Notes under the pieces: generated by a model
Database searches by the model: none
The model's input: the letters and a program-made list of their open reading frames with translations, nothing else
What the model was told of the DNA's origin: nothing
NCBI GenBank assembly: GCA_035544215.1
Contig: DATKHY010000003.1
Location: forward strand, 568,501 to 632,500
Direction: 5' to 3'
Origin: Candidatus Binatia bacterium
GTDB lineage: Bacteria > Vulcanimicrobiota > Vulcanimicrobiia > Vulcanimicrobiales > Vulcanimicrobiaceae
DNA: 64,000 nucleotides
Translations under genes and position numbers: made by a program
Shown here: in pieces, positions 27,734 to 38,241 of the stretch
Layout of the letters: every line of letters begins with the position of its first letter
Position numbering within the stretch: the first letter of the stretch is position 1

Positions 27734-28158
27734 TAGCGCTTCAGGACGCGCGCGAGCTTATCGAAAAGAGCCTCGGTCGAGCGCTCAAACTGATCTTCGA
27801 AGCGCCGCCACAGGAGCCGCCCATCGGTATCGGACAGCATCGCGTCTACCCGGTACTCGAGCAGCGTCTCCTTGCCTTCGCTCGACAGATGAAACGCGTG
27901 GGTGCCATCAAATCCGTCGTTGCGAAAGCGCCAGACGATCCGCTCCTCGGGTACGGCTTCCTCAAGCATACCGTGGATGCCGAGATGCCACTCCTCCGTG
28001 CGGCCCGGCACCAGCGGGCCCGGAGAGCGCATGAAGGGTTGCGAGGCGAACGGCCAGATCTGATCGCCTGAGGTGCCCATCTCCTCGAGCAGATGGTAGA
28101 TGCGGCGTTTCGTACCGTGGAACGAGCGCGACCGGACTTCGTGAAGGTCGATGGGCAT
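27733..28158 (-). CDS. SRPBCC/START-like small protein
   Basis: A 141-residue cytoplasmic protein with the layout of polyketide-cyclase/START-fold proteins: an N-terminal strand, a helix near 15-30, then alternating strands such as EERIVWRFRNDGFDGTHAF and LLEYRVDAMLSDTDG, and a long amphipathic C-terminal helix (FEDQFERSTEALFDKLARVL). The fold is inferred from this pattern, not from a diagnostic motif. Ligand unknown. It sits between the chromate-transporter pair and the acyl-CoA dehydrogenase. Confidence 0.5.
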   Translation of the reverse strand: MPIDLHEVRSRSFHGTKRRIYHLLEEMGTSGDQIWPFASQPFMRSPGPLVPGRTEEWHLGIHGMLEEAVPEERIVWRFRNDGFDGTHAFHLSSEGKETLLEYRVDAMLSDTDGRLLWRRFEDQFERSTEALFDKLARVLKR

Positions 28159-28172
28159 GGCCGGTCGTTCGC

Positions 28173-28712
28173 TTAGCGAAGCGCGGCGACCCCTACGACG
28201 CCCGACAGGAGGATGAGCACGGGCGCACTGAGTTTGCGGCGCAGCATCAGGACCGTCACCACCACCGCGACTGCGTACGCCACCGCGCTCACCTCAACGC
28301 CGCGCGCGATCGTCCATACGCTGGACCAGACTAGTCCGACGATCGCCGGCGCCAGGCCCTGGGAGATGATGACGCGCCACGGCGACGCCTGGAAGCGCAC
28401 CCAGAGCGCGTCGAAGACCACCATGATGGCGCTCGACGGAACGAACATCGCGATCGTCGCCACGGCGGCACCGAGCAGCGGCCGCCCGGGAGTGGCCGCA
28501 TAGCCGACGAGCGCCGCGAAGACCGTCGTAGGCCCGGGCACGAGCTTGCCGATCGTGTAGAACTGCGTGAACTGCTGCGACGTCACCCATTGGTAGCGAG
28601 TCACCGCATCGTAGTGCATCTGCGGAATGATGCCCTTGCCACCGCCGAAGCCCAGCACCGACAGCTGCGCGAAGGTCCAGAGCAGATGCAGCAGGTTGTC
28701 AACGCCGTTCAT
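28173..28712 (-). CDS. chromate transporter, half-size subunit (second)
   Basis: The 179-residue membrane protein has the chromate-transporter half-domain signature FLGFGGGKGIIP-like (SVLGFGGGKGIIPQMHYDAV), followed by the LVPGPTTVFAALVGYA motif and five or six hydrophobic segments. I chose the ATG at 28712, which overlaps the stop of the upstream half by 4 bp; the longer frame is a shadow. Paired half-size proteins are thought to form the CHR transporter. The true substrate (chromate or sulfate) is not provable here. Confidence 0.82.
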   Translation of the reverse strand: MNGVDNLLHLLWTFAQLSVLGFGGGKGIIPQMHYDAVTRYQWVTSQQFTQFYTIGKLVPGPTTVFAALVGYAATPGRPLLGAAVATIAMFVPSSAIMVVFDALWVRFQASPWRVIISQGLAPAIVGLVWSSVWTIARGVEVSAVAYAVAVVVTVLMLRRKLSAPVLILLSGVVGVAALR

Positions 28713-29263
28713 TGCTTCGGCCGACGCGTCTTGACGTATTGGTGGACGATTCCGATGCCCCCGAAGACCACGAGCACGAGCAGCAGCGGCATGTGCAGGA
28801 ACGACACGGTGAGGGCGGTCACGGCCAGCAGCACGATGCGCGCCCAATCGCCGCGTTCGTCCCACGCGAGCTCGAGCGCGTTGCCGACCGTCAGTCCGAG
28901 CGCGCCGGCCGCGCATCCGCGCAGCGCTCCTTGCACAAACGGGTTCGCCGAGTATTTGAAATAGAGCGCGCCGGCGATCAGCACGATGATGAACGGCGGA
29001 ATGCTCGCGCCCAAGAACGCCGCGACCGCGCCCGGGACGCCGCGGACGCGCTGACCGCAATACAGCGCGAGGTTCAGGATGTTCGGGCCGGGGAGGATCT
29101 GCGCGATCTCCAGGCCGTCCATAAAGCAGTCGCGGTCCATCCAGCCGCGGTTTAAGACCTGCTGTCGGACGCTCGCCTTTTGACCTCCGCCGAACGCCGT
29201 CGAGGAGATCGCCGCAAAAGTCAGCGCAATGCTGGATAGCGATGGGCGAGCATCACGAGACAT
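28709..29263 (-). CDS. chromate transporter, half-size subunit (first)
   Basis: The 184-residue partner has the same half-domain: STAFGGGQKASVRQQVLNRG, GLEIAQILPGPNILNLALYC and hydrophobic helices. Compare the GGG and PGP motifs in the second half. The ATG at 29263 overlaps the 3' end of the HIT gene by 11 bp. Together the two small genes encode one bipartite CHR-family transporter. Confidence 0.82.
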   Translation of the reverse strand: MSRDARPSLSSIALTFAAISSTAFGGGQKASVRQQVLNRGWMDRDCFMDGLEIAQILPGPNILNLALYCGQRVRGVPGAVAAFLGASIPPFIIVLIAGALYFKYSANPFVQGALRGCAAGALGLTVGNALELAWDERGDWARIVLLAVTALTVSFLHMPLLLVLVVFGGIGIVHQYVKTRRPKQ

Positions 29264-29696
29264 CGGCGAGCGGACCGTCCACCACCGGCGACGTGTGTTT
29301 GCCCGCAAGGATATGGATGTGGACGTGTTCCGTGTGCTGATACGGCGGCAGAACTCCCATGCGGATCATGAAGCCCTTGTCGTAGAGGCCTAACGCGAAC
29401 GCCACCCGCTGGATCCCGGCAATCAGGCGATGCCAGATCTTGGCGTCGCCGAGCCCCAAATCGAGGATCGTGGGAACCCACTTCTTTGGAATGATGACGA
29501 CGTGGTACTCCCACCACTCTTCCTTGCTCTTATCGATGTTGTGGCGAAACGCGAACACGTCGTCGTCTTCATAGACGACCTCGTCGGCCTTGGCGCGCGT
29601 GCCGTCGAGCCGGCCGCGGAACGTGTGCTCGGGATCGGGCTTCTCCCAGACGCGCTGCGCCGGCCCGCTGATCAATTCCGAAATCCAGAGAGCCAT
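29253..29696 (-). CDS. HIT-family hydrolase
   Basis: The 147-residue protein carries an intact histidine triad, HVHIHILAG, near residues 127-135. Upstream, DEVVYEDDDVFAFRHNIDKS and YHVVIIPKKWV fit the HIT fold. HIT proteins hydrolyse nucleotide phosphoesters such as AMP-lysine, Ap4A or related compounds. I chose the ATG at 29696. A divergently transcribed paralogue that lacks the triad starts 58 bp away at 29755. The 3' end overlaps the chromate-transporter operon. Confidence 0.82.
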   Translation of the reverse strand: MALWISELISGPAQRVWEKPDPEHTFRGRLDGTRAKADEVVYEDDDVFAFRHNIDKSKEEWWEYHVVIIPKKWVPTILDLGLGDAKIWHRLIAGIQRVAFALGLYDKGFMIRMGVLPPYQHTEHVHIHILAGKHTSPVVDGPLADVS

Positions 29697-29754
29697 TGAT
29701 GCCCCTTCATTCACCGCAGGCAGGCGTCCTCTTGGAAACGGTGAAGCTGCGCGC

Positions 29755-30195
29755 ATGAGCGCGGCGCGAAAGAGGGACATCCTCAGTCCGGCCGAGGTCT
29801 TGGGTGCGCGGCCGAACTGGACCAAGGAGCCCAAGGCGTGGGAGCACGCGGTGGGCGACAGCGAGGTCGTGTACGAAGACCGGCACGTCGTCGTCTTTCA
29901 CGATCCGGAAGACGAGGAGCACGAAACGGAGCGCATCGCCGGCGAGATTCGCCTGACGCTGCTCTCCAAGAAAGACGGCGTCGACAGCCTCATGGACCTG
30001 GGCGTCGCCGACGAGACGCTCAACGCCGCAATCCTTCACGGCATCCAACAGGCCGCGCTGCGCCTCGGCCTCGAGAAGCAAGGCTTCGAGGTGCGCGCAC
30101 ACGTGTATCCGCCGCTGCAGCACCGGCCCGAGCTCGCGTTCAAGATTCGGGCCGGCAAACCGCCGAAGAAAGCCGCCGACCCGCAAGCCTCCTGA
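29755..30195 (+). CDS. HIT-like protein lacking the histidine triad
   Basis: The 146-residue product aligns by eye along most of its length with the neighbouring HIT protein. SEVVYEDRHVVVFHDPED matches DEVVYEDDDVFAFRHNID, LDLGVADETLNAAILHGIQQ matches LDLGLGDAKIWHRLIAGIQR, and VYPPLQHRPELAFKIRAGK matches VLPPYQHTEHVHIHILAGK. The HVHIHI catalytic triad is replaced by ELAFKI, so hydrolysis by the usual mechanism is not expected. A binding or regulatory role, or a divergent substrate, is inference. Its stop overlaps the next gene. Confidence 0.7.
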   Translation: MSAARKRDILSPAEVLGARPNWTKEPKAWEHAVGDSEVVYEDRHVVVFHDPEDEEHETERIAGEIRLTLLSKKDGVDSLMDLGVADETLNAAILHGIQQAALRLGLEKQGFEVRAHVYPPLQHRPELAFKIRAGKPPKKAADPQAS

Positions 30196-30560
30196 CTATC
30201 CGGCGCATCGACCACGTGCAAATCGCGATCCCGCGCGGGAGCGAAGAGCGGGCGCGCGCGTTTTACGTCGAGCTGCTCGGATTCGACGAGGTTCCGAAGC
30301 CGCCCGAGCTCGCGGTGCGGGGCGGAGTGTGGCTGCGCGGCGGTGGGGCGAACCTGCACTTGGGAGCAGATCCGGATTTCCGCGCGGCCCGTAAGTCGCA
30401 CCCGGCGTTCGTCTGCGCCGATTACGACGCGCTGCTGCGGCATCTCAGCTCGCGCGGCGTTCCGATAGAACGCGGCGAGAATCTCTTTGAAGGGAATGCG
30501 CACTGCTACGTGACCGATCCGTTCGGCAACCGCATCGAGCTCATCGCGGAGCAGGAATGA
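30192..30560 (+). CDS. VOC-family (glyoxalase/dioxygenase fold) protein
   Basis: The 122-residue product has the VOC pattern: IRRIDHVQIAIPRGSEERAR at the start, FYVELLGFDEVPKPPEL, and the closing CYVTDPFGNRIELIAEQE. Metal-ligand candidates are the first-strand His and the final Glu. No ATG, GTG or TTG lies at the expected position. A CTG at 30192 overlaps the upstream TGA (CTGA), mimicking the ATGA couplings nearby, so a CTG start is proposed. The substrate is unknown. Confidence 0.7.
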   Translation: MTIRRIDHVQIAIPRGSEERARAFYVELLGFDEVPKPPELAVRGGVWLRGGGANLHLGADPDFRAARKSHPAFVCADYDALLRHLSSRGVPIERGENLFEGNAHCYVTDPFGNRIELIAEQE

Positions 30561-31120
30561 ATTTCGCACTCGTGCGGCCGGCGCCCGAGTATCTCCCGCC
30601 GTACGTCGCGGCTCTGCGACGCGGATATTCGCCGAGCTCGAGCCGAGCCGAGAGACGGCTGGAGGAGCTCGATGCGATCGCTGCAGACGCCGATGCGTTC
30701 CTCGCGTCGTGCGAGGACCTCGAAGCGCGCGGTGCACCGGTCGTGCTTCCCGACGGATCGCGGGTGCAGCGCCTACCGGGATTCGTGCGCTGGATGTGGG
30801 ACGGCGACTTCGCGGGCAGCATTGGGCTGCGCTGGCAACCCGGTACGCCGGAGTTACCCGCGTGGTGCCACGGGCACGTCGGTTACGGCGTGGTGGCGTG
30901 GAAGCGCCGCCGCGGATACGCCACGCAGGCGCTGCGTTTGATCCTTCCGGAGGCCCGCCGGGTCGGGCTTCCCTACGTCGAGGTCGTGACGAGCCCCGAA
31001 AACGTCGCCTCGCAGCGCGCGATTGCCGCCAACGGCGGAGTGCTGATCGAACGCTTCCCCACGGTCGCGGCGCACGGCGGCGCTGATGCGTTGCGCTACC
31101 GCATCCCGGTCCTAGGGTAG
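30557..31120 (+). CDS. GNAT-family acetyltransferase
   Basis: The 187-residue protein fits the GNAT fold. The acetyl-CoA-binding region is GYGVVAWKRRRGYATQALRL, followed by EVVTSPENVASQRAIAANGG, the usual NxxSxxxxxxxG pattern. Such enzymes acetylate amines on proteins or small molecules. The ATG overlaps the VOC stop (ATGA). It ends 1 bp from the convergent DUF5654-like gene. Confidence 0.82.
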   Translation: MNFALVRPAPEYLPPYVAALRRGYSPSSSRAERRLEELDAIAADADAFLASCEDLEARGAPVVLPDGSRVQRLPGFVRWMWDGDFAGSIGLRWQPGTPELPAWCHGHVGYGVVAWKRRRGYATQALRLILPEARRVGLPYVEVVTSPENVASQRAIAANGGVLIERFPTVAAHGGADALRYRIPVLG

Positions 31121-31121
31121 G

Positions 31122-31388
31122 CTACTCCTGCGGTTTCTTCCCGAACGGAAGGCGAGCCGTGAGGGCCGCCTCTTTTTCGGCGAGCTTCGCGAGCGACTGA
31201 ATCACGAGGATCGCGACGATGGTGATGAGGATCGCGTAGATCAGCTCGGCGAGCACGCCGTTGCCCGGTTTGAGAAATAGTGCGATCGCGTCCGAAATGA
31301 ATTTATTCCACGCGCCCGCCGCGATGAGACCGAAGGCGACGGTCGCTAGCCCAATCATGGTGCCGAGATACGACGATTTGATTTCCAT
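31122..31388 (-). CDS. small membrane protein, DUF5654-like
   Basis: An 88-residue protein with two hydrophobic segments (about residues 8-26 and 46-66) and GLIAAGAWNKFISDAIALFL between them. Size and the Trp-Asn core resemble the DUF5654 family of unknown function; this match is from memory and moderately sure. The charged C-terminus ends with LAEKEAALTARLPFGKKPQE. It lies just downstream of the rpsJ terminator. Confidence 0.55.
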   Translation of the reverse strand: MEIKSSYLGTMIGLATVAFGLIAAGAWNKFISDAIALFLKPGNGVLAELIYAILITIVAILVIQSLAKLAEKEAALTARLPFGKKPQE

Positions 31389-31404
31389 GCCGCTCTATTC
31401 AAAA

Positions 31405-31440
31405 CGAAAAGGCCGGAAGCTTGCCGCCCCGGCCCTTTGA
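31405..31440 (-). terminator. intrinsic terminator of the tuf-rpsJ transcript
   Basis: On the minus strand a GGGCCGG-rich stem closes on CCGGCC (31411-31416 with 31429-31434), followed by TTTTCGTTTT. It lies about 45 bp after the rpsJ stop, so rpsJ is not normally cotranscribed with rplC 7 kb further on. Confidence 0.75.
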
Positions 31441-31474
31441 CTGCGGCGCTCGCGCGCCGCGCTCAGGATGACAA
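31433..31474. repeat. palindromic repeat copy D
   Basis: Arms CCCTTTGAC and GCTCAGGATGAC enclose a GCGGCGC-TCGC-GCGCCGC stem-loop. It sits between the rpsJ stop and the terminator hairpin. Confidence 0.85.
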
Positions 31475-31483
31475 ACGGGGGCG

Positions 31484-31792
31484 CTAGGCTTTAAGCTCGA
31501 TGTCCACGCCCGCGGGCAGGTCGAGATGCATCAGCGCGTCCATCGTCTTGGGCGAAGCCTGCAGGATGTCGATGAGTCGCTTATGCGTCCGCATCTCGAA
31601 GTGCTCGCGCGACTTCTTGTCGTTGTTCGTGGAGCGCTGAACGCAGAACCGATTGATCTCGGTCGGAAGCGGCACGGGGCCGCTGACGAAGGCGCCGGTG
31701 CGCTTCGCCGTCTCGACGATGCGCTCCGCCGACTGATCCAGGACCTTGTGATCATACGCCTTGAGGCGTATGCGAATCATTTGCTTCGCCAT
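31484..31792 (-). CDS. rpsJ: 30S ribosomal protein S10
   Basis: The 102-residue S10 starts with [20 protein letters not shown] and has the [20 protein letters not shown] loop, full length. S10 also serves as NusE in antitermination. It follows tuf by 18 bp, as in many bacteria, but is followed by a terminator and accessory genes rather than rplC. Confidence 0.97.
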   Translation of the reverse strand: MAKQMIRIRLKAYDHKVLDQSAERIVETAKRTGAFVSGPVPLPTEINRFCVQRSTNNDKKSREHFEMRTHKRLIDILQASPKTMDALMHLDLPAGVDIELKA

Positions 31793-31810
31793 TACTTCTG
31801 TTCTAACGCT

Positions 31811-33010
31811 TTATTCGGCGACGGCTGTGACGACGCCCGCGCCCACGGTTCGGCCGCCCTCACGGATCGCGAAGCGCAAGCCTTCCTCGCAGGCGATCGG
31901 CGTGATGAGCTCCACGTCCATCTGAACGTTGTCCCCGGGCATGACCATCTCGACGCCGTCCGGCAGCTTGATCGTTCCCGTCACATCGGTCGTGCGGAAA
32001 TAGAACTGCGGCCGATAGTTCCCGAAGAACGGCGTGTGGCGTCCGCCCTCCTCTTTTGAGAGGACGTAGACCTCGGCCTTGAACTTCTTGTGCGGCTTCA
32101 CGGAGCCGGGCTTCGCCAGCACTTGTCCGCGCTCGATCTCGTTGCGGTCGACGCCGCGCAGCAGCACGCCGATGTTGTCACCGGCGATGCCGGCGTCTAG
32201 CAGCTTGCGGAACATCTCGATGCCCGTCACGACGGTCTTCTTCGTCTCGTCTTTGAGGCCGACGATCTCGACCTCTTCGCCGACCTTGACCTGGCCGCGC
32301 TCCACTCTTCCGGTACCGACGGTGCCGCGGCCAGTGATCGTGAAGACGTCCTCGACCGGCATCAGGAAGGGCTTGTCGACTTCGCGCTCCGGCTGCGGGA
32401 TGTAGTCGTCGATCGTGTCCATCAGCTTGAAGATGGGATCGGCTTCCGCGTCGCCGCGCTTGCCGCTCGAGTTGAGCGCCTTGAGCGCCGACCCGCGAAT
32501 GATCGGCGTGTCGTCGCCCGGGAACTCGTACTGACTGAGCAGCTCGCGAATCTCCATCTCGACCAGCTCGAGCAGCTCTTCGTCGTCTACCATGTCCACC
32601 TTATTAAGGAAGACGATGATGCGCGGCACACCGACCTGGCGCATGAGTAGGATGTGCTCGCGGGTCTGCGGCATGGGGCCATCGGTCGCGGCCACGACGA
32701 GCACTGCGCCGTCCATCTGCGCTGCGCCGGTGATCATGTTCTTGATGTAGTCGGCGTGACCGGGACAGTCCACGTGCGCGTAGTGTCGCTTGGTCGTCTC
32801 GTACTCTTGATGCGAGATGGCGATCGTAATCCCGCGCTCTTTCTCCTCGGGAGCGTTGTCGATCTGATCGACCCCGACTTTTTGCGCCAGCCCCTCGGTC
32901 GATAGGCAATGCATGATTGCCGCCGTCAGCGTCGTCTTGCCATGATCGACGTGACCAGTCGTGCCGATGTTTACGTGCGGCTTGGTGCGCTCGAACTTTT
33001 GCTTCGCCAT
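31811..33010 (-). CDS. tuf: elongation factor Tu
   Basis: The 399-residue EF-Tu has the P-loop GHVDHGKTT (19-27), DCPGHADY and NKVD. The ATG at 33010 is preceded by AGGAGAAAG. The longer frame upstream is non-coding. It delivers aminoacyl-tRNA. It is separated from fusA by two + strand genes and has its own strong promoter. Confidence 0.98.
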   Translation of the reverse strand: MAKQKFERTKPHVNIGTTGHVDHGKTTLTAAIMHCLSTEGLAQKVGVDQIDNAPEEKERGITIAISHQEYETTKRHYAHVDCPGHADYIKNMITGAAQMDGAVLVVAATDGPMPQTREHILLMRQVGVPRIIVFLNKVDMVDDEELLELVEMEIRELLSQYEFPGDDTPIIRGSALKALNSSGKRGDAEADPIFKLMDTIDDYIPQPEREVDKPFLMPVEDVFTITGRGTVGTGRVERGQVKVGEEVEIVGLKDETKKTVVTGIEMFRKLLDAGIAGDNIGVLLRGVDRNEIERGQVLAKPGSVKPHKKFKAEVYVLSKEEGGRHTPFFGNYRPQFYFRTTDVTGTIKLPDGVEMVMPGDNVQMDVELITPIACEEGLRFAIREGGRTVGAGVVTAVAE

Positions 33011-33102
33011 TCTTTCTCCTAATACACGGGGCCAGGCGTTCAGGTTGCGTTTGCCACCCCAACGCGGTGAACGCCCCCGGCGAGGGGGCGTACGACCACG
33101 GA

Positions 33103-33132
33103 ATAGTATCAGGCACGAGGAGCGGCTGTCAA
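33103..33132 (-). promoter_or_regulatory. strong sigma70-type promoter of tuf
   Basis: On the minus strand a perfect TTGACA (33127-33132) and a TACTAT (33103-33108) are spaced by 18 bp. The leader to tuf is about 85-90 nt and contains a GCCCCCTCGCCGGGGGCG hairpin. Confidence 0.82.
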
Positions 33133-33202
33133 CGACCGCATGAGGGGGCAACGCAGCGCCGGCCGAAGTGAATCGCTTCCTTCCTTTTGGGAGAAAGACG
33201 CA

Positions 33203-34279
33203 ATGAACATGCTATCCAAAGGCGCGACCCTTGCGGGGGCCTCGGCGTTACTGTTGGGCGGCGCTTTGGCGCTTTCGAGTGCGCAGGTGGTTTCGGGCGA
33301 AACCGCGGGCCCCGACCTGAGCAAGATCACCTGCGCCAAACCGACATATTGCTTCGAGGGAAACAATACCAAGGCTGGACCCGGCGTCGAAGGCGTATCG
33401 GCCTCGGGTGACGGCCTCGAGGGCGTTTCGGGCTCGCGTTACGGCGTCTTCGGCAAATCGGACCAGCTCAAAGGGATAGGCGTCTCAGGCGCGTCGAGTG
33501 ACGGCGTCGGCGTCGCGGGCGACTCGTCCAAAGGTATCGGCGTCACCGGGTTCTCGAAGGCCAACTATGGCGTCTTAGGTACCTCGACGAACAAGATCGG
33601 CGTTTACGGCGTCTCGACCAAGTACGTCGGCGTCGCGGGCACGTCGAACACCGGCACCGGCGTCGTCGGCGACTCAACCAACTCATACGGCGTCGACGGC
33701 TATAGCAGTAACAACGCTGCCGGCTTCTTTGAGAACGACGCCTCCTTCGCGTACACTCTTTACGCCCAGAATGACGCTGATGGTGCGCCATTGATCGCCA
33801 TGGCCTATAATGCTGGTCAGGAAGTGGGAGCATTTTGGGTCGACGCAGGCGGCAACGGTTATTTTTCCGGAAGCGTCTTCACGATGCAGGCGCCGATCAA
33901 CGACCAGCAGACGCGCCGGAGCGGGCATGTCGGGACGTTTAGCGCACAGTCCACGCGCGCTACGATCGAAGATACGGGCACTGCGCGACTCGTAAACGGC
34001 GAAAGTGCCGTACGTTTCGATCCGGCCTTTGCCGGTACGCTCGATATCTCGCGGGGATACCAGGTCTTTGTGACGCCGGACGGCGAGACGCGCGGGCTGT
34101 ATATCGCGGCCAAGTACGAAGGCGGATTCATGGTGCGCGAGAACGAGCGCGGCCGCTCTTCGGTCGACTTCGATTATCGCGTCGTCGCGCATCCGATCGG
34201 TTCGAGCGATGCGCGGTTACCGCGCTTAAATCTCAAGCCGCCGCAGGTTTCGGGGCCGCGGCCTCCACGATTGCATTAA
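33203..34279 (+). CDS. secreted repeat-rich protein, probable beta-helix
   Basis: The 358-residue product has a signal peptide (residues 1-30). Residues about 60-175 hold roughly a dozen short repeats of the pattern GVxGxSxxxxGV, for example [18 protein letters not shown] and [18 protein letters not shown], which would fold into a parallel beta-helix or similar rod (inference). The C-terminal half contains a globular domain starting [20 protein letters not shown]. No enzymatic motif is seen; a surface or fibre-like role is likely. The ATG at 33203 has GGGAGAAAG upstream. It lies between tuf and fusA. Confidence 0.65.
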   Translation: MNMLSKGATLAGASALLLGGALALSSAQVVSGETAGPDLSKITCAKPTYCFEGNNTKAGPGVEGVSASGDGLEGVSGSRYGVFGKSDQLKGIGVSGASSDGVGVAGDSSKGIGVTGFSKANYGVLGTSTNKIGVYGVSTKYVGVAGTSNTGTGVVGDSTNSYGVDGYSSNNAAGFFENDASFAYTLYAQNDADGAPLIAMAYNAGQEVGAFWVDAGGNGYFSGSVFTMQAPINDQQTRRSGHVGTFSAQSTRATIEDTGTARLVNGESAVRFDPAFAGTLDISRGYQVFVTPDGETRGLYIAAKYEGGFMVRENERGRSSVDFDYRVVAHPIGSSDARLPRLNLKPPQVSGPRPPRLH

Positions 34280-34329
34280 CCCCGCGTGAGTGGCGGAAAT
34301 GCCGGCCACCACAAGGGGCGGGAGGCAAG

Positions 34330-34400
34330 GGCGCGGCCCCCTTCAGCGGAGCCGCAGCCGTGGCGGCGCCTGAAGGAGCCGACTCCGGCGTCGCGGTATG
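34330..34400 (+). other. GC-rich stem-loop in the leader of the GloVer gene
   Basis: CCTTCAG pairs with CTGAAGG and encloses a second stem, GCCGC with GCGGC. This makes a nested hairpin of about 40 nt in the 157-nt interval between 34280 and the next start. No known riboswitch consensus was recognised. It could be a leader RNA or a terminator for the upstream gene. Confidence 0.35.
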
Positions 34401-34436
34401 GCACGGACATCTGCTGTGGGCTGGAGGCTATTAAAG

Positions 34437-35612
34437 ATGCGCGTGGTTTTTGTAATTCTGGGTTGCGTGGCCCTCACGGCTTGTTCCGGCGCGATACGCT
34501 CCTTGCCGCTATCGTCCGGGGCCGATCGCGCGTCGGGACCAATCCAGCCGGCGATCAGCTACAAGTCAATCTTCTCCTTCAGCGGGAGCGACGGTGCTAT
34601 CCCATACGCCGGGCTCGTCAACGTGAAGGGCACGCTTTACGGCACGACGTCGACCGGCGACTACGGCGGTGGCGTCGTCTTTAAGATTACGCCGGCCGGA
34701 GCGGAAAAAGTGCTCTACGGTTTCAAAACTGGAGGCGCCGCAAACTCACCGTACGCGCCGCTGATCTTCGTAAACGGCGCGCTGTACGGTACGACGACCG
34801 TAGGCGGACCGGCCAACTGCGGTAGCGTCTTTAGAGTCACGCTGCGCGGCGCGGCAAAAACGCTGCACGATTTCAAAAACAACGCTGACGGCTGCCTCCC
34901 CATAGCTCCGCTGCTCGACGTGAAGGGCATCCTCTATGGCACCACACGCGACGGCGGAGCACAGACTGATGGTACCGTCTTCAAAATCACGTCGTCGGGG
35001 TCGGAGAAGGTGCTCTACGCCTTCAAGGGCAGCCGTTACGACGATGCCGGCTCTCCGGCCGCCGGCCTCACCGACGTGAAAGGCGTGCTGTACGGCGCGA
35101 CCAACGGCGGCGGGCCAAAGCAAGACGGAACCGTTTTCAGAGTTACATTTTCCGGCAGCGAAAAAGTGCTTCACGTTTTCAACGGCAGCGACGGCAACAG
35201 CCCACTCAGCAGGCTCCTCGCGGTTAACGGTACCCTTTACGGAACGACTGCCAGCGGCGGCGCAAAGAATCTTGGAACCGTCTTTTCAGTGAGCACGTCG
35301 GGTAAGGTAAAGGTGCTTCACAGTTTTCGCGGAGGCACCGACGGCGCAACCCCGCCATTCGGAGGACTCGTCGACTTGAAGGGAGCGTTCTACGGCGTGA
35401 CGAGCATTGGTGGCAAGAAAAACACCGGCACGATCTTTAGGATCACGCCCGCCGGCAAAGAGACGGTGCTCTACAGTTTCGGCACCAGCGGCAGCGGCTT
35501 CGACGGCGCCAACCCAAGTGGGACCTTAACGTACTTAGGAGGCCGGTTCTTCGGCACGACAACCGCCGGCGGAGCGAACGGGAAGGGAACTGTCTACTCG
35601 ATCCGACCGTGA
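34437..35612 (+). CDS. GloVer-type tandem-repeat lipoprotein
   Basis: The 391-residue protein has a lipoprotein signal peptide with lipobox LTAC near residue 15. It is built almost entirely of repeats of about 40-45 residues with the core GTVFKITxSGxEKVLYxF and LxxVxGxLYGTTxxGG. This matches the choice-of-anchor tandem-repeat GloVer family, named for its conserved GLV and TVF-type motifs. These form propeller-like surface proteins of unknown function. I chose the ATG at 34437, nine bases after GGAGG. Confidence 0.85.
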   Translation: MRVVFVILGCVALTACSGAIRSLPLSSGADRASGPIQPAISYKSIFSFSGSDGAIPYAGLVNVKGTLYGTTSTGDYGGGVVFKITPAGAEKVLYGFKTGGAANSPYAPLIFVNGALYGTTTVGGPANCGSVFRVTLRGAAKTLHDFKNNADGCLPIAPLLDVKGILYGTTRDGGAQTDGTVFKITSSGSEKVLYAFKGSRYDDAGSPAAGLTDVKGVLYGATNGGGPKQDGTVFRVTFSGSEKVLHVFNGSDGNSPLSRLLAVNGTLYGTTASGGAKNLGTVFSVSTSGKVKVLHSFRGGTDGATPPFGGLVDLKGAFYGVTSIGGKKNTGTIFRITPAGKETVLYSFGTSGSGFDGANPSGTLTYLGGRFFGTTTAGGANGKGTVYSIRP

Positions 35613-35650
35613 CCCTTCGACTGCGCCGCTTCGCGGCGCAGTCGGATGAC
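35613..35650. repeat. palindromic repeat copy E between convergent genes
   Basis: CCCTTCGAC arm, a perfect 10-11 bp stem (GACTGCGCCGC / GCGGCGCAGTC) with a TTCG loop, and a GGATGAC arm. It fills the 43-bp gap between the GloVer stop at 35612 and the fusA stop at 35656, and probably acts as a two-way terminator. Confidence 0.88.
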
Positions 35651-35655
35651 AGGAG

Positions 35656-37752
<2,097 letters not shown>

Positions 37753-37770
37753 GGTGTTAGTTTAAGATAG

Positions 37771-38241
37771 TTACCAACGGTAATGGGCGAAAGCTTTGTT
37801 CGCTTCCGCCATCTTGTGCGTGTCTTCACGCTTCTTGATCGTGGCGCCGGTGTTGTTGGAGGCATCCATCAGCTCGCCGGCCAGTTTCTCTTCCATCGAG
37901 CGGCCACCGCGGGCGCGCGCGAAGCCGATCAGCCAGCGCATCGCCATCGCCTGACGGCGGTCGGGCCGCACTTCCATCGGCACTTGATACGTCGCGCCGC
38001 CGACGCGCCGCGGGCGCACCTCGACCAGCGGCATCGCGTTGGATAGCGCCTGCGAGAAAATCTCCATTGGATCGCGACCGGTCTTGTCGGCGACGATGTC
38101 CAGGGCGCCATACGTGATGTGCTCGGCAGTCGACTTCTTGCCGCGCAGCATTACCTTGTTGATGAAGCGCGCCAGCACTTTGGAGTTGAAGCGCGGATCG
38201 GCCAGAATCTGGCGTTTCGGCGCGGGACCTTTTCTCGGCAT
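37771..38241 (-). CDS. rpsG: 30S ribosomal protein S7
   Basis: The 156-residue S7 starts [20 protein letters not shown] and contains [20 protein letters not shown] and the [20 protein letters not shown] helix. It organises the 30S head and in other bacteria represses the str operon. It abuts rpsL (stop and start adjacent). Confidence 0.97.
   Translation of the reverse strand: MPRKGPAPKRQILADPRFNSKVLARFINKVMLRGKKSTAEHITYGALDIVADKTGRDPMEIFSQALSNAMPLVEVRPRRVGGATYQVPMEVRPDRRQAMAMRWLIGFARARGGRSMEEKLAGELMDASNNTGATIKKREDTHKMAEANKAFAHYRW

Noticed and set aside
33011-33151. Upstream extension of tuf
   Set aside because: The frame before 33010 has no EF-Tu homology and contains the promoter. The conserved start and AGGAGAAAG support 33010.
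34437-35612. Tandem DNA repeat or CRISPR-like unit in the GloVer gene
   Set aside because: The repeat is at protein level with diverged codons and a clear lipoprotein signal; it is a normal repeat-protein gene.
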